From: Antedon bifida
Lineage: Eukaryota; Echinodermata; Crinoidea; Comatulida; Antedonidae
Direction of reading: 5' to 3'
Assembly (NCBI GenBank): GCA_963402885.1
Contig: OY727099.1
Location: 19,921,001 to 19,985,000 of the forward strand
DNA: 64,000 nucleotides
Positions 34,296-46,312 of this stretch are shown in pieces; the stretch's first letter is position 1, and the number at the start of each line of letters is the position of its first letter. The notes beneath the pieces are model-generated. The model saw only the letters and a program-made list of their open reading frames with translations, ran no database searches and had not been told where the DNA came from. The translations under genes and the position numbers were made by a program.

Positions 34296-34640
34296 TTAAA
34301 AATGTATTGTCCCCAAAAAACATTTAAAAAAAATTAAGATTAATTAAATCAGACTTTGAATAGGTTATTTTGTAGTTTTCATAAAGTTCTGTAAAAAAAC
34401 GTAACAAAATTATGTTTTCTCATCGAAAATGACAAAATAAATGGTCAAATTTAACCAAAAACCCTGTGTCTGGCAGCCAATTTGACTATTTTTTTGCTTT
34501 AATTTACAGTTTTTTCAGTTAAATACAATTTTTTTTGATCCAATTTTTGTTCAAAGTAGATAACTATTATGTGACATTTAAATGGCATATTTAACAATAA
34601 AAATACGTTAATAATTGTTCAAGGGGACAAAGAATTAAAG
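34296..34640. mobile_element. MITE, TTAAAGATGTATTGTCCC family
   Basis: AATGTATTGTCCCCAAAAAAC at the left, AAGGGGACAAAGAATTAAAG at the right, and inside GGCAGCCAATTTGACTATT and GTGACATTTAAATGGCATAT. The same words in the same order occur at 39158-39452. Confidence 0.65.
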
Positions 34641-35377
34641 AAATATTTTAATTATTTTATAAGACATTACTAGTTTGTATAACTGTAAAGAGTGATTGGT
34701 TAGGCCTCATTTATTTAAGAACACCATTCTTACCTTGATTTACGTTTAAGAAATACAAAATAATTGTAATTATGTTTTCATTTAGGTTATAAACCTATTT
34801 TATGTTATGTATAAGATGTGGTTATATGTTTGATTTTGAAACTAAAATGTGATTTAGTTAATATAAAACCATAAAAGTAATTTCATACGTGCTCAACAAT
34901 GCAAAAATAAAAAAAAATTATTAATGGTATAATAATTCATGTTATTAGACTTAAATTACAAGAATTGGAACGGTTTCCATATAAGGTAGTGTTAACTATT
35001 TTTATAATTATTAATGTGTGTGTTGTTATAATATTCATTATTGTTATGATTTATTGTTGCTTCTGTTATATTATTGTGTGTTTTAGTCATTATTGCAGAC
35101 GACTGCTTGTAAATACATTTTTAGTTTAAATATGCATTTTGTTTGCTCTAAGCCATGATATGTTGTTTGTTTTGTTAGTTTTTAGTACAGTAGTACTTAG
35201 AATGGGTTTGTGTATATTTTTAGCTACAGCATACATTGCATTGCTGGACAACGCCTGTAGTTTTGTAATACCTTTTTTATTTGTATTTTTATATGATTTA
35301 GACATATTTTGTACGTATAATTTGATCTGTGGTGTTATGTTTTGGAGCAGGTGGGAATGACCATTGTTTGACTGTAG

Positions 35378-35555
35378 CAAGGCAATCTAACAACAGGACA
35401 CTGAACGCGCCTTCCCAAGATAGGAACTCGATCGATCTTATGTCTGGCTGTGACAAATATAACAGTTTTCTCCGCAGCGCGCGTGGAAATGATCGTGTCG
35501 CAGCCACAGATAACCCTTTGATCTCCGGAGCTCAGCGTCGTGTTAGATTGCCTTG
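35378..35555. mobile_element. MITE copy, CAAGGCAATCTAACAACAGG family, short form
   Basis: Both inverted ends are kept (GCAATCTAACAACAGGACAC and CGTGTTAGATTGCCTTG), but the body is about 50 bp shorter than in the other three. Confidence 0.8.
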
Positions 35556-36185
35556 ATTGTAGTGAGAAGCGTTGTAGTCAATTGTGTACAGTGAGGGCTT
35601 AACGGCCACTGTATTTAGTGAGGTTATGTGTTACTCTATGGTTGTAAAAAGTGATAAAGTACGAATAAATAGGGAAAGCTATTGCTTCTGGAAAGTGAAC
35701 TGACATATTGTTTCTGTCTTTTTTAAACAAATTTCTAACTTACTCAAACAAATTGAGGTTTGAAAAACATGATTTTAAAATTGAACATTTTAATTAAATA
35801 ACGGAATGTAAAATATGAAGGAACACTGTTTCATAAAATGGGAACTTAAAATAAAAATAAATATCAATTCAGAATAAAAATTCGAAATGATGCTTGCATA
35901 CATTGTTAATTCAAGGAATGTAAAATTTAAATATATAAAAACAACAGTAATTCAAAAGAATAAATAGAGAAACTTGGCTTGCGAATTTATCATATAAATG
36001 TGTTCAATTTAAACTAGGCCTACATAGCAAGTATAGATTTCATTTGCACAATTGTCATAATATTTACTTTAAATCAGGGAACCGTGCTTTACATATGTAT
36101 AATATTATGTACTGTAATTATTTTGTTTACCTTTCTAAAGCTGGTAATAAAAACTGAGAATAATTTATTAAAAATATATTAACGA

Positions 36186-36655
36186 GCTTAAGTTTGGTTC
36201 CCACTTGGACTCAATGCAATGACGTAAGCCCACCGTAAAGTTTGGTTCTCACTTGGACTCAATGCAATGACGTAAGCCCACCGTAAAGTTTGGTTCTCAC
36301 TTGGACTCAATGCAATGACGTAAGCCCACCGTAAAGCGTGGTTCTCACTAGCGACGCAACGCAAGGACGTAACGCAACGCAAGTGAATTGACCAATCACA
36401 AGCGATGGCTTATTCGCTTGTGATTGCTAACTGTCTATAACTTCGCTTGTCATTGGTTAAAACGCTTGCGTTGCGTTTACGTCCTTGCGTTACGTTCTAG
36501 TGGGAACCAAGCTTTAGGATCAATGTCGTTGCGCTACGTCCAAATAGGAACCAAGCTTTTAAGTAATTTGACCAATCATGACTCGATGGATCATAACAAT
36601 TGTCGCTTGCGATTGGTCAACTCACGTTTTGCTTCCAAGTAAGAACCAAGCTTTA
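36186..36655. mobile_element. GGTTCCCACTAGCGACGC-family MITE with a 48-bp triplication
   Basis: It begins AAGTTTGGTTCCCACTTGG. The next stretch, including ACTCAATGCAATGACGTAAG, is repeated three times with a 48-bp period, which gives a false 16-residue repeat on the minus strand. The typical fold-back core follows (GCGACGCAACGCAAGGACG and CGTTCTAGTGGGAACCAAGC). Another partial inverted copy ends near 36655. Confidence 0.65.
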
Positions 36656-36771
36656 GCTCTAGCTCTGTCTACACTCATGATGTGATGTAATGACGTCATA
36701 TCACTACCATATTTGGGTAGATCACATTCTTTTTTTGTCAAACTAGTTTGATAATGTAGACAGAGTTTAAG
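36656..36771. mobile_element. MITE copy, AGCTCTGTCTACACTATC family
   Basis: Starts AGCTCTGTCTACACTCATG and ends TAATGTAGACAGAGTTTAA. It is shorter than the usual copy and directly abuts the previous element. Confidence 0.75.
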
Positions 36772-37543
36772 GATAAACATAACCATCATCATCAATTTAC
36801 TACGCCAGAACAAGCCTATGAAAAGACTTTTGACAGCATTGTTGCTTTAACTCACTCTATATACAAACTTCATTATTAAATAATCGAATACTGGATAATC
36901 TAATAAAGGATTTAAAGTTAAGCTAAATGTTATAGTGCCTGCAGCGATACGTAATGTTATGATTTAATCAATTTCACGTTGAGCTCAAGAGCGTGAGCTA
37001 ATTCAATGTTAATTGCCTTCAGATACGCATGGTTTGGCATAATAATTACCTGATTCTCCATAAACCTGACTCGTAATAAGATAATGTTCGGTATTTATCA
37101 ATATTTGTTTTTGGATTTCTTAGTAGAGTGCATATTACGGTAAGCTACGACTCAAATCAAATAAAATGTTAATAAATTGAAATGTAAAAAGAGAAAAATA
37201 TTGATCATAAAAATGTATTGAAAATTTAAAAAAAAAATGCTAAATATTATTTCAATATTACAATTACCACTTCTGCCTTTCTTTGGTTTTATCATCTAAT
37301 TCTATATTTAAAATATCTACAATCCACATGAGATAGGCCTATCGTACTAATAACATCTAAGGCCTATTTCTGATCTTAAGTAAGCTAGCTATTATCAAAA
37401 ACAAGTCTATAAGTTAAGCCTATCCGAAAAGAGAGAAACTCGCCCAGAGATGATACTACAGTCTGATAAAAGTTGAGACTGTATCTCTTATACTATGCAT
37501 GGAGAAATGTTTTTTTCCCATGCTTACTCTTCCCTGTGTATAC

Positions 37544-37771
37544 CAAGGCAATCTAACAACAGGACACTGAGCTCGCCTGGCCAAGATAGGAACTCATAAC
37601 AGTCCTTTGATCTTATGTCTGGCTACGACAAATGCCTAACAGTACTACTGTACTATGTACATATTCTCCACGGTGCGCGGTGTCTGTTAAGGGGCGTGAA
37701 CTGATTATGTCGCAGCCACAGATAAACCCTTTGATCTCCGGAGCTCAGCATCCTGTTGTTAGATTGCCTTG
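37544..37771. mobile_element. MITE copy, CAAGGCAATCTAACAACAGG family
   Basis: Full-length copy with 20-base near-perfect inverted ends. It lies 96 bp beyond the stop codon of the minus-strand hydrolase gene, so it is probably inside its 3' UTR or at its polyadenylation region. Confidence 0.85.
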
Positions 37772-37867
37772 CTTGTACTTAGGGCAAACACAAAAAGATA
37801 CAGCGATATTTTCTTCAACAAAATAGGACGGTCGTCATATGAATAGAGAGACACACGGAAAATGATA

Positions 37868-40800
37868 CTAAACAACAAAGAAATCCTTCTTTTTATATTC
37901 CCGTGTAATTTTGTCATAGGCGTAATTGCTCCAGTCACATTGTGCATTACAATCATATTTGTCTTGGCAGTCTATTTGCCTAGCATGAGGGTTAACATTA
38001 GCCGCAAAATACCAATCGTGGAACGCCTCTTGAGGAGACTGATCATTAAACACTGCTTGATTCCATTTATGGTCACATTGAGACTGATCTTCCACAAAGC
38101 AAGACGTCACATACATGCCGTCTTTCTTTGACGCCTGTACTGGTGAAATGAGGTTAATAAATTCGCTTTGATATCGATTGATATTTGACTGTTCTGCCTT
38201 GCATTTGGACGGATGACATCTTGTGTTGAGAATGTACCACAGGGACCAGGAGTTATGCATCGAATCCAGGATGAATATCTTTGATTTTATGTGAGGGTAG
38301 ACGAACTCTGGGAAGAAGCATTGCCATTGTGCTTCACTTTGAACCTTTGACGCAAGACATGCCTTGTTAAGTGATCCTGTGAAAACATAAAGGTTTTATA
38401 ATGTTGTCATAATAATAGTAACTTTGTGGTTATGCTAGGCTTCCAATCCCAAGGCCCAGGGTTGTAACTCATCAGTCGGACTAATTCTACTCTACTCCTT
38501 TAGGCTCAAATAAGACTAGTTTATAAACATAATAGTAACAGTTGCCATCCTGTAATTGGCGTGTTTCTTTGTTGGATGCGTATATTATGACATTTTTAAA
38601 AAGACCTAATTCGCCACTTAATTGACTATTCTATTTTCTTTTGTTTAAATTGCAAATATAGTTGGGAAGATCGGACTTTCAGTATAGCTGGACCTAGGCT
38701 CTGAAACCACCTACATTTTGAACAAACATCATTATTGAGCACCTTTAAATCACTATTCAAAACTCACATTTTCTGATATTATAGGCCTATGAATCGAACG
38801 ATTGATTGATTGCGTAGCCTAATTACTTGAATTATGGCAAAGTCAAAATATTTCTTTTAGTATTATTGACGCACTTTCAAAAGATGTTGCTAATTAAGAT
38901 GTTTAAAAAAATGAATATTTATATTATGTTTGATTGGATAAAACAACAGCATCGGATTAACGAGAGGTCGTGCACGTAACTTCTGTAAGCCTTAACTATG
39001 ATGCATTACTTGGTAAGGTAATCTTGTTGAAAATGCTGATGAAACGAGCGAATTCAGGAACATAAATATGTCTATGACGTATTGCCTGACGTGCTAGCCG
39101 AGTCTATATTGGTAATTCCAAATAGCCGACGTACAAATCGAAAAGTTGTTTCCCTTAAAGATGTATTGTCCCCCAAAAACATGATTAATTAAATCAGACT
39201 TTGAATAGGTTATTTTGTATTTAATAAAGTTAATCACTTCCGTAGAAGAAGAACGAAAATAAATCATGTTTACACTTATAAAATGAACAAAATTAATGGC
39301 TGGCAGCCAATTTGACTATTTTTTTCAGGTAAATAATTTTTTTCGATACAATTTTTTGGTCAAAGTGGATAACTATTAGGCCTATGTGACATTAAAATTG
39401 CATATTCAACAAAACATTTTTAAAGAACTATTTTTTTAAACAATACATCTTTAAGCTTGGCCTAATTATTACCTGTTAAAACTTGGTGTAAATTGTAAAC
39501 TCTTTGTAAAGATACCATAAAGTTCTGATAGTTTGATGTGTTGCGTATCATTGGTAGGAATCCACCGTCTGCAAGAGCATGGAACTTAACACTCGGATCG
39601 AACATGTTCCGAACGTGATCCGAATGGGCAAATACTGCTAAGCCGCCACCTAATATAAATATGATAATACAATGATAATATATAAATTCTTATTTTAAAA
39701 TAATTACATTTTGAATAAGAAATGACATGCATAATAATACATTAATTAATAAGAAAATTCAATTCAGTATGGAATAATTATAATTTCGTTAGGCCTATTC
39801 TCCAAGATTATTATTTATTTCGAAATTGAATTAACCGATTCAACATTCTATAAAAGCAGACACAGTGGAAGGATGGAATATTACAACATACGACGACAAT
39901 GCATTTTTCTTTATATTGTTGTTGATTTAATATTCTTAATTAAATTAATTCAGGTAAAAACTTATCTAGTGGTAGGTTATGCCATGATTGCCTTGGTTTG
40001 GCCTAGCCATTAAAACATAGACAGAGCAGGCAAAGGTTATGTTTTGTCAATTGTATGGACAAAGTACAATATTACCTGGTTAAGCTCTGTCTACACTATC
40101 AAACTAGTTTGACAAAAAAGTGTGATATGCCCAAATATCCTAGTGATATGTCAAAATATGGTAGTGCTATGACATTATATGCCTAAATCACATTTTTTTG
40201 TCACATATGTTACAGTTTGATAGTGTAGACAGAGCTTTATATAGTAGGCCTATCAATAATTCGGTACTTAAATTGCCGGAATTCATTCCTGGTATAGATC
40301 AAAACACAACTGCAACGTCATGGTAGTATGTTTCCATGCGGGTTTGATACAACTCCCTATTTGATCCAAACAAGTGACTAGGGTAATAATGTGAAGCGCT
40401 AAGAGGCTTTGTGCATTAAGCGCCATACAAGATCGACGTACTATAACTATTATTATTAGTGGGAGAACACTGATACAGGTATTAATTATAAAATGAATTA
40501 CTTGATGCGCCGCCGAATATCACCCTTGTTGCCGAGTCAAGACCTTCGGTGTCCTTCAGGTGCTTCATTACTGTATCTAGTATCCTTATTCCTCGTAAGT
40601 ACAAGTTCTTATTTTTGTAATTTACTGGAAATGATAGATTGCCTAAGGAAAAAATACATATTGTGTTAGTGAAGGTAAAGCATAAGTGACAAAGATTAGT
40701 GATAGGATATGATGACACGTACTGTTATATTCATAAATAAGAATATCATAAATCAAACGCGCAGGAACTGAGCGAAATACAAATGCAGAGAGCTATTTTT

Positions 40801-43008
40801 ATGTAGTTGACGACTTAAGCTCTGTCTACGCTATCAAAAAAAAAGTGTGATGTGCCCAAATATGGTAGTAATATGTTTAAATATGATAGTGATATGACAT
40901 CATCATATCCATATATGGCCACATCACATTTTTTTGTCACATAAAGTTTGATAGTGTAGACAGAGCTTTAGAAAACCATGATAGTAAGTATGTAGGCATA
41001 CTTGGCAAATGCTTGACAGATGATTAGCAAATTGCTTAAATGCCCAAATAATAATTAGACTGCACTTACCAGAAAATGAACCACCATCACAATATTTAAT
41101 CAATACAGCATTCCAGTTGTAAAAATCTGGATTTACAAGTCTATCATTCGACAGTATACCGTTAAAGTCCACTTTATCAGGACCGTAGGTAGTGGAGCCT
41201 AATGTAGTGAGACTTCGTTCATAGCAATCTGTAACATTCCAACACCAATCTCCACCTTCTAAAATGATCACCCACGATTTTTCGTCTTCTTCTCCAGCTG
41301 AAATTATTAGATGATAGCATATTTAACGTATAGGTACAAGGTACAATTGTCTACGATTTTAAATAGGGATAATAGTAGCATAATGAAAGTCAAGACCCAT
41401 CCACTCCATAGTATTTATCAATGGTTATGATCTTGAAGGCGATTGAGGACTGTTCGAAGTATAAAACAAAACGCTTCTATCTTTTGTTCCACATTCAATA
41501 TCAGGCTTTTTAATCAGTTAATAAGTTAATTTCATTGTTTATCAGAGTAATATTGTAGCTCTGTTGTATTTTTCAAATATTTTTGTCTTTTTCTGTATTA
41601 CTAACCTTCAACTAATTTTCAGCAATTGTATGTCAACGTGAATTTCCTTTTGGACAATAAATAAATGTTCTGATCTAGGTCCAAAGGTAGGTAGAGGTGT
41701 AAGTCTACCCGTGCAAGTACATTTATCATGGTGTTCACATGGACGTTTGAGTTTCTCTTACAGGAGTGCTCCTTTAATATTATTAGACCATGTTTATTTG
41801 TTGGCCGTTTAAAAATATGTACTAATTATATTTTCTACACTCTCTGTGTCCCACAATTCATTATTTTAACATGTTAGGACTGCTTTTAATAAGACATTTT
41901 TAAAAACATCAAAAAAAAACATTTTAATGGTTAAATCATCGTGTCCAGCAGAATAGCTATCTAATTATAATGATGCAAATAGAGACATCAGTTGTCAAAG
42001 AGAAGAGTGGACGGACGCAAGCACTTATAAATCATGGTCAATTAGAAGTCAGCTAATTAAAACGAACGTGACTTCATTAAGAGTACTATCCATCAATATA
42101 GAAAGAGTACATTTGCTATCTTATGGAATTCTTTGATTGTACAAGTTCAGTTAGAAAGTGATGGGTGTTATATCTCAAGATCATATACAAATTGACAATT
42201 GTAATCAGATGAGACCCTGTGAGAACACCGTGAGAGGTATAAATTTCGCCAAAATGGTTAGAATTGGCAATAACTGATGAATTAAGATGAAAAAGATGAA
42301 TTAATGAAAAATTTGGGAGGTTTCAATTTACGACGACCTGACATTAGGAACGAATACGTTATTTTATTCAACCCTATTTATAGAGGGTGACCCTGAACAG
42401 TGTATGCTGACAATCAAGCGGCCCTCATGATGAGTTATGACAATTGTATGTGTGTGACAGTGGCTGTGTATGTATGCCTACACCGGGGAAAACCCCCTAC
42501 TCGTCTCGAAAGATATACTAGGTTCTTTAAAGTGCACATGAGCTAGATGTGTACACTGGACCTACGGTTTATAGTCTTTATCCTCTAGAAGACTTGTTCT
42601 ACCACCACCTCAGCACAGTTCTGGTGGATTCTATGTCCGGGCGTGTCCAACGGCACAATAGGTCATGCAAATTAAAAGCTCCCTAACGTAATAATGAGTA
42701 GGCTTAATACCTTTTCTTATATAGTAACCAGGCGGAGATCCATCAAGACAGAAAGCACCTCGACGATTGGCCACTTCCATCGGCAACGTCACCAGTTCCC
42801 CGTGCTTCTCTACGTCACTTATTGCGTATATCCACAACACGAACCAGATAACCCAACAGACAATGATGGCAGTGGCCATAGTATACGGGCTGCAGAAACA
42901 TCTTCGACATTTAAACTTCATCTTCTTATTCCTTAGTGACTTCGCTGCGTTTTTATTCCTATCTAGTTTTACATAGCCTTCCTCAACAGCACGGATATGT
43001 GGAGCCAT
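37868..43008 (-). CDS. membrane-anchored Notum/pectin-acetylesterase-like hydrolase
   Basis: This belongs to the alpha/beta-hydrolase family that includes animal Notum (a Wnt carboxylesterase) and plant pectin acetylesterases. Coding exons are 43008-42711, 41297-41070, 40642-40502, 39649-39473 and 38376-37868, joining in phase to 1353 bp (450 aa). A basic cytosolic head is followed by one membrane helix (about residues 45-68, with IIVCWVIWFVLWIYAI), so it looks like a type II membrane protein. Catalytic features are WVIILEGGDWCWN (oxyanion region), FGGASSGG (nucleophile Ser, cf. Notum GSSAGG), LADGGFL (Asp) and FHDWYF (His). Many cysteines lie near the C terminus. A signal-anchor and the different Ser motif argue against true Notum. 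The substrate is unknown. An acceptor just before 43047 implies a 5' UTR exon, perhaps ending at 47623 (donor GTGAGC). Confidence 0.88.
39158..39452. mobile_element. MITE, TTAAAGATGTATTGTCCC family
   Basis: Starts TTAAAGATGTATTGTCCCCC and ends ACAATACATCTTTAA, clear inverted ends. It contains GGCAGCCAATTTGACTATT. It sits in the last intron of the hydrolase gene, about 20 bp beyond exon 4's donor. Confidence 0.75.
40080..40239. mobile_element. MITE copy, AGCTCTGTCTACACTATC family
   Basis: Starts TTAAGCTCTGTCTACACTATC and ends GATAGTGTAGACAGAGCTTTA. It lies in intron 3 of the hydrolase gene. Confidence 0.85.
40366..40440 (-). repeat. fragment of the 6885-type SINE-like repeat
   Basis: AGGGTAATAATGTGAAGCGC and GGCTTTGTGCATTAAGCGCC are the reverse strand of the conserved body seen at 19800-20025. 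Confidence 0.5.
40815..40970. mobile_element. MITE copy, AGCTCTGTCTACACTATC family
   Basis: Starts TTAAGCTCTGTCTACGCTATC and ends GATAGTGTAGACAGAGCTTTA. It lies in intron 2 of the hydrolase gene, under 0.6 kb from the copy at 40080. Confidence 0.85.
42363..42610 (-). repeat. tRNA-derived SINE, minus strand, head lost
   Basis: On the plus strand, CCCTATTTATAGAGGGTGACC, GGCCCTCATGATGAG, GGGGAAAACCCCCTACTCG and CACTGGACCTACGGTTTATAG are the reverse of the body at 23640-23978. The part that would hold the A and B boxes is not recognisable. It lies in hydrolase intron 1. Confidence 0.65.
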
Positions 43009-44584
43009 GGTATGCCTTCACAAAATGTGTCTAAAACGTAGTCACCTGTAAAGATCATTAAATATGAGCGTTATTCATAAGCATTTTCCAATATTTGTCA
43101 TTGTAAATTGTACCCTGGTAGCCTGTATATGGACATTGTATTATTGCATGAGTCTTTGTGAATTGCCTATTATAGCTTTTGTTACGAGCAATAACCATTT
43201 TCATATAATTATCCTTAATCTTCTTTTCTTTTCATCATCGCTTTATTATAGTATTAACATCAATACAACGTGAATTGGTTATTGGTGTTTTGTGGTGATA
43301 ACCATATATGATTTAGATACTGATAATGATCAAGAACATTGGCATGATAATTATGAGTAATCTTTATAAGCCTACTTCAATATCATAAATCCGATCCTCG
43401 TTACTGTATAACAGTATCACAGGCAAATTCTGTGATACAGTGTCATATGTATCACATGATTCGCCTGTATCATAATGTCATACGCCTAATCTAACCTTAA
43501 CAATAATACAGGCGCCATATATGATAATGTTACACTGTATTACAGAAATTGGCTGAATATACTGTAACATAATGCCATTATTGAGATACAGTAGGTCTCT
43601 GTACACAGAATCGGGTGTTCATTAACGATATAAAAATGATTATGATGAAGTATATTTATACATTAGGTTTCTTATATTCGTAAAAATAGATAAATATGAG
43701 ACAAATTAAATTCAGTAGACGTGATTTGTAAGAATATAGACAATCTGTAAACAGGAAAATGAAATCTTAAATTAAATATTGCCGTGTTATTTTCTATCAA
43801 GCTTCATTCGTACAAATAGACAGATTGGTAATAAACATTATTCAAACAATAAACATAATTTGTGATAAGCTATAGGTAATAAAAACATGAAAGCCGATAT
43901 AGAATTGTATGTACGTGATTTGTAAGCAATATAGAGAATCTGTAAACGAGATGTCCTTTTAGACTTACAACTTCATGATTGCTGAACAAATTATTCTCAT
44001 GAGTTTGGTAATTGGTCTACGTGTTTTTACATTATTTGGAGTGCAATTGTATAATGTAGTCTATAACCAGGTTCGTGTAGAATATCCGTATTAAGTCACG
44101 GCTGTGAATGTGATGTTTAGTCTAATATACTGTACTCCTTACTCAGTGTGTTTACATTCTTAGTGTGGACATGCAGTAAAGGAGTATGGTCTAGGATGTC
44201 GAGAAAACGAAAATTGTTTCTAATATACCAAAAAAATATCATATTGAGTTTTATGAAATTAATATGACTCAAGGGAGTTATAAAATGATGCATATTCAAA
44301 ATTTAATTTTGATTTAGATTATATGGTTGTTTGGTAAATTGACACAGTGAAAAATCAATATAGCATTTGACAATATCATATTATTTTTTTTGTTTACACA
44401 TTATTTGACGATTTTTTAAATAGGAAATGATAGTGTTAATAACACACATTGTGTATGAATGTCGGATGGGGGCGGGGGGAGGGGACTCTGGTTGGCGTTA
44501 TACCATCTGTTAATAATAACATAATAAACAAATAATAATTTGCATATTTTTATATATTCTTAATTCCCAGGACTTGTCAATGCT

Positions 44585-44735
44585 TGGTTGTTCCTGCGCT
44601 AGAGACGCATCGCAAGGACGTACGACGTAAATGATTTGACCAATTACGAGCGACGGATTATTCGAACTGGCGCTTGTCATTGGTCAACTACGTCTGCGTC
44701 TATACGTAATTGCGTTACGTCTCTGGGAACCAATC
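44585..44735. mobile_element. GGTTCCCACTAGCGACGC-family MITE, short copy
   Basis: GGTTGTTCCTGCGCTAGAGACGC and GTAATTGCGTTACGTCTCTGGGAACC-like ends surround a core with TTGACCAATTACGAGCGACG, as in the copy at 36186. Confidence 0.55.
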
Positions 44736-45149
44736 GTTTATACTGTTTATAGGGTAATCTTTCTCATTTATTGGACATTAAATATAAATAAATAAATTAC
44801 TATCATTAAACTAAAGGAAACGAGAGATGATATACGTCAGTATTTGTCTATTTGTGTAACGAAACAGGTGTATTTACTGCAGTAATGTACATTTAAACAG
44901 TGAATAATCTTGTTGACACTATAGTATTAGTAAGAATATTAATTGTGGTAAGGCACTATTTAGAACAGTAAACATAGATATATTTGAGACAGACTGGCTC
45001 CGGTATTCAGATTGGTATAAATGTACTCATGTTAAGACTTCCAATAATAGTTTTATATAATACATACTATACATTTTATAGGCCTACTCCCAAAATAACA
45101 ATAAACGTAACATTATATAAGTAATGTATATAAATATATAATCTGTATA

Positions 45150-45460
45150 GTAGTGAACTGTGGACAATGACAGTATCACTACCGCATGAAATCGATGTCT
45201 TTCAAAGAAAATTCCTCAAGAGAATAATAGGTGGACGGAGAAAATATAAATGAAGATTAAGCCTAATTTGTACAAAAGAACAGGAAAGATTGATTAGAGT
45301 AAGAATGTAAAGAAAAGAAGGCTGATATGGTATGGTCATGCTCCGATTAAATGAAAACACACCAAAAAATAAGATCGCACTCAGAGTGGATCAACGCGCG
45401 AAAGACCAAGATGAAGACCGAAAACAACATGGATGGCAAACATAAACAAGAAACAGAACT
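45150..45460 (+). mobile_element. LINE reverse-transcriptase C-terminal fragment
   Basis: Translation in shifting frames gives SELWTMTVSLPHEIDVFQRK, then FLKRIIGGRRKYK, followed by pieces matching the usual continuation (YGMVMLR, then a GH(V)LR / PKK / ALRV pattern). This is the RT tail common in RTE- and CR1-type LINEs (YGSETWTL...RKLDAFQRKCLRRI). At least two frame changes and a stop are present, so it is dead. It runs into the MITE at 45521. Confidence 0.65.
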
Positions 45461-45520
45461 TTTACATGCGGACCTATATACACATCCTTGCTCAAAAACG
45501 TACAGAGTGGCGAACACAAG

Positions 45521-45641
45521 TAAAGCCCTGTCTACACCATCAAACTTTATGTGACAAAAACATGTGATGTGCACTACCAAATTTGGGCACATCAAACTTG
45601 TTTTTGTCAAACTAATTTGAGACAGAGTGTAGACAGAGCTT
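45521..45641. mobile_element. MITE copy, AGCTCTGTCTACACTATC family
   Basis: Starts TAAAGCCCTGTCTACACCATC and ends AGTGTAGACAGAGCTTGAG, with GTGATGTGC in the body. Confidence 0.75.
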
Positions 45642-45713
45642 GAGACGCCTAATGTCTAACGACTTCTAGATGATGATACATTATATAATAGGAGAATTTA
45701 TAGTACCATGTAT

Positions 45714-45870
45714 TCAATTCAATTCAAGAAACATTTATTGACCAAAAATATTATATCATAACATTAACAATGGTTGGCATATAATATATATAGTCGAGAG
45801 ACTACAAAAGGCCCGATAAGGACATGGCATCGAATGATATTATTCTAGTATAAACTAGTGATATTGCGAT
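45714..45870 (-). repeat. 3' end of a LINE-like retroposon with an ATTGA-type tail
   Basis: Read on the minus strand it ends GTCAATAAATGTTTCTTG followed by AATTGAATTGAAT, a short tandem tail of the type that ends many CR1/L2-like LINEs. No protein remains. Confidence 0.45.
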
Positions 45871-46060
45871 TTTGTCTGATAACACCTAAAGGCTCACAAG
45901 TCATTAACTGAACAAAAATGCCATAGATTGCAATCTCGCCAGAAAATTAAGTTATGGTTGGTTTGATTTAAGATTGTAATGTTCATCTAGAATGTTTACA
46001 TGTTAGAAGCCCAGGCTGAAAAACTTCAATTAATCTTTCACAAACAAGGAAAATGTATTC

Positions 46061-46312
46061 TTAAGCTCTGTCTACACTATCAAACTAGTTTGACAAATAT
46101 GGTAGTGATATGCCCAAATATGGTAGTGATTTGACATCATCATGTCTATTATATGGGCACATCACATTTATATTATGTAGGTATTTATTCATAAAAACAC
46201 ATAAATAGTACAAACAGAAGGCAGCCAACGGCTGAAAAATTCTGCAAACAACGTACAAAGTAAAAATTCAAAAGAATCTAACAACAATATGTTTTTGTCA
46301 CATAAAATTTGT
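46061..46312. mobile_element. MITE interrupted by a 120-bp insertion
   Basis: The left part starts TTAAGCTCTGTCTACACTATC and runs to ATCACATTT near 46170. The expected continuation TTTTTGTCACATAAAATTT appears only at 46292. Between them lies about 120 bp of unrelated sequence (GTAGGTATTTATTCATAAAA to CAACAATATG). The right terminal repeat is lost. Confidence 0.7.

Noticed and set aside
36188-36382. Minus-strand protein with a perfect 16-residue repeat
   Set aside because: The frame is produced by a 48-bp triplication inside a MITE; it has no start, splice or domain support.
37868-43008. True Notum
   Set aside because: The protein has a signal-anchor and GGASSGG in place of GSSAGG, and lacks the usual Notum spacing as far as I can judge, so I call it only Notum/PAE-like.
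43420-43580. Palindromic GTATCACAGG / CTGTGATAC cluster
   Set aside because: Short imperfect inverted words in AT-rich DNA, with no second copy in the window and no clear ends.
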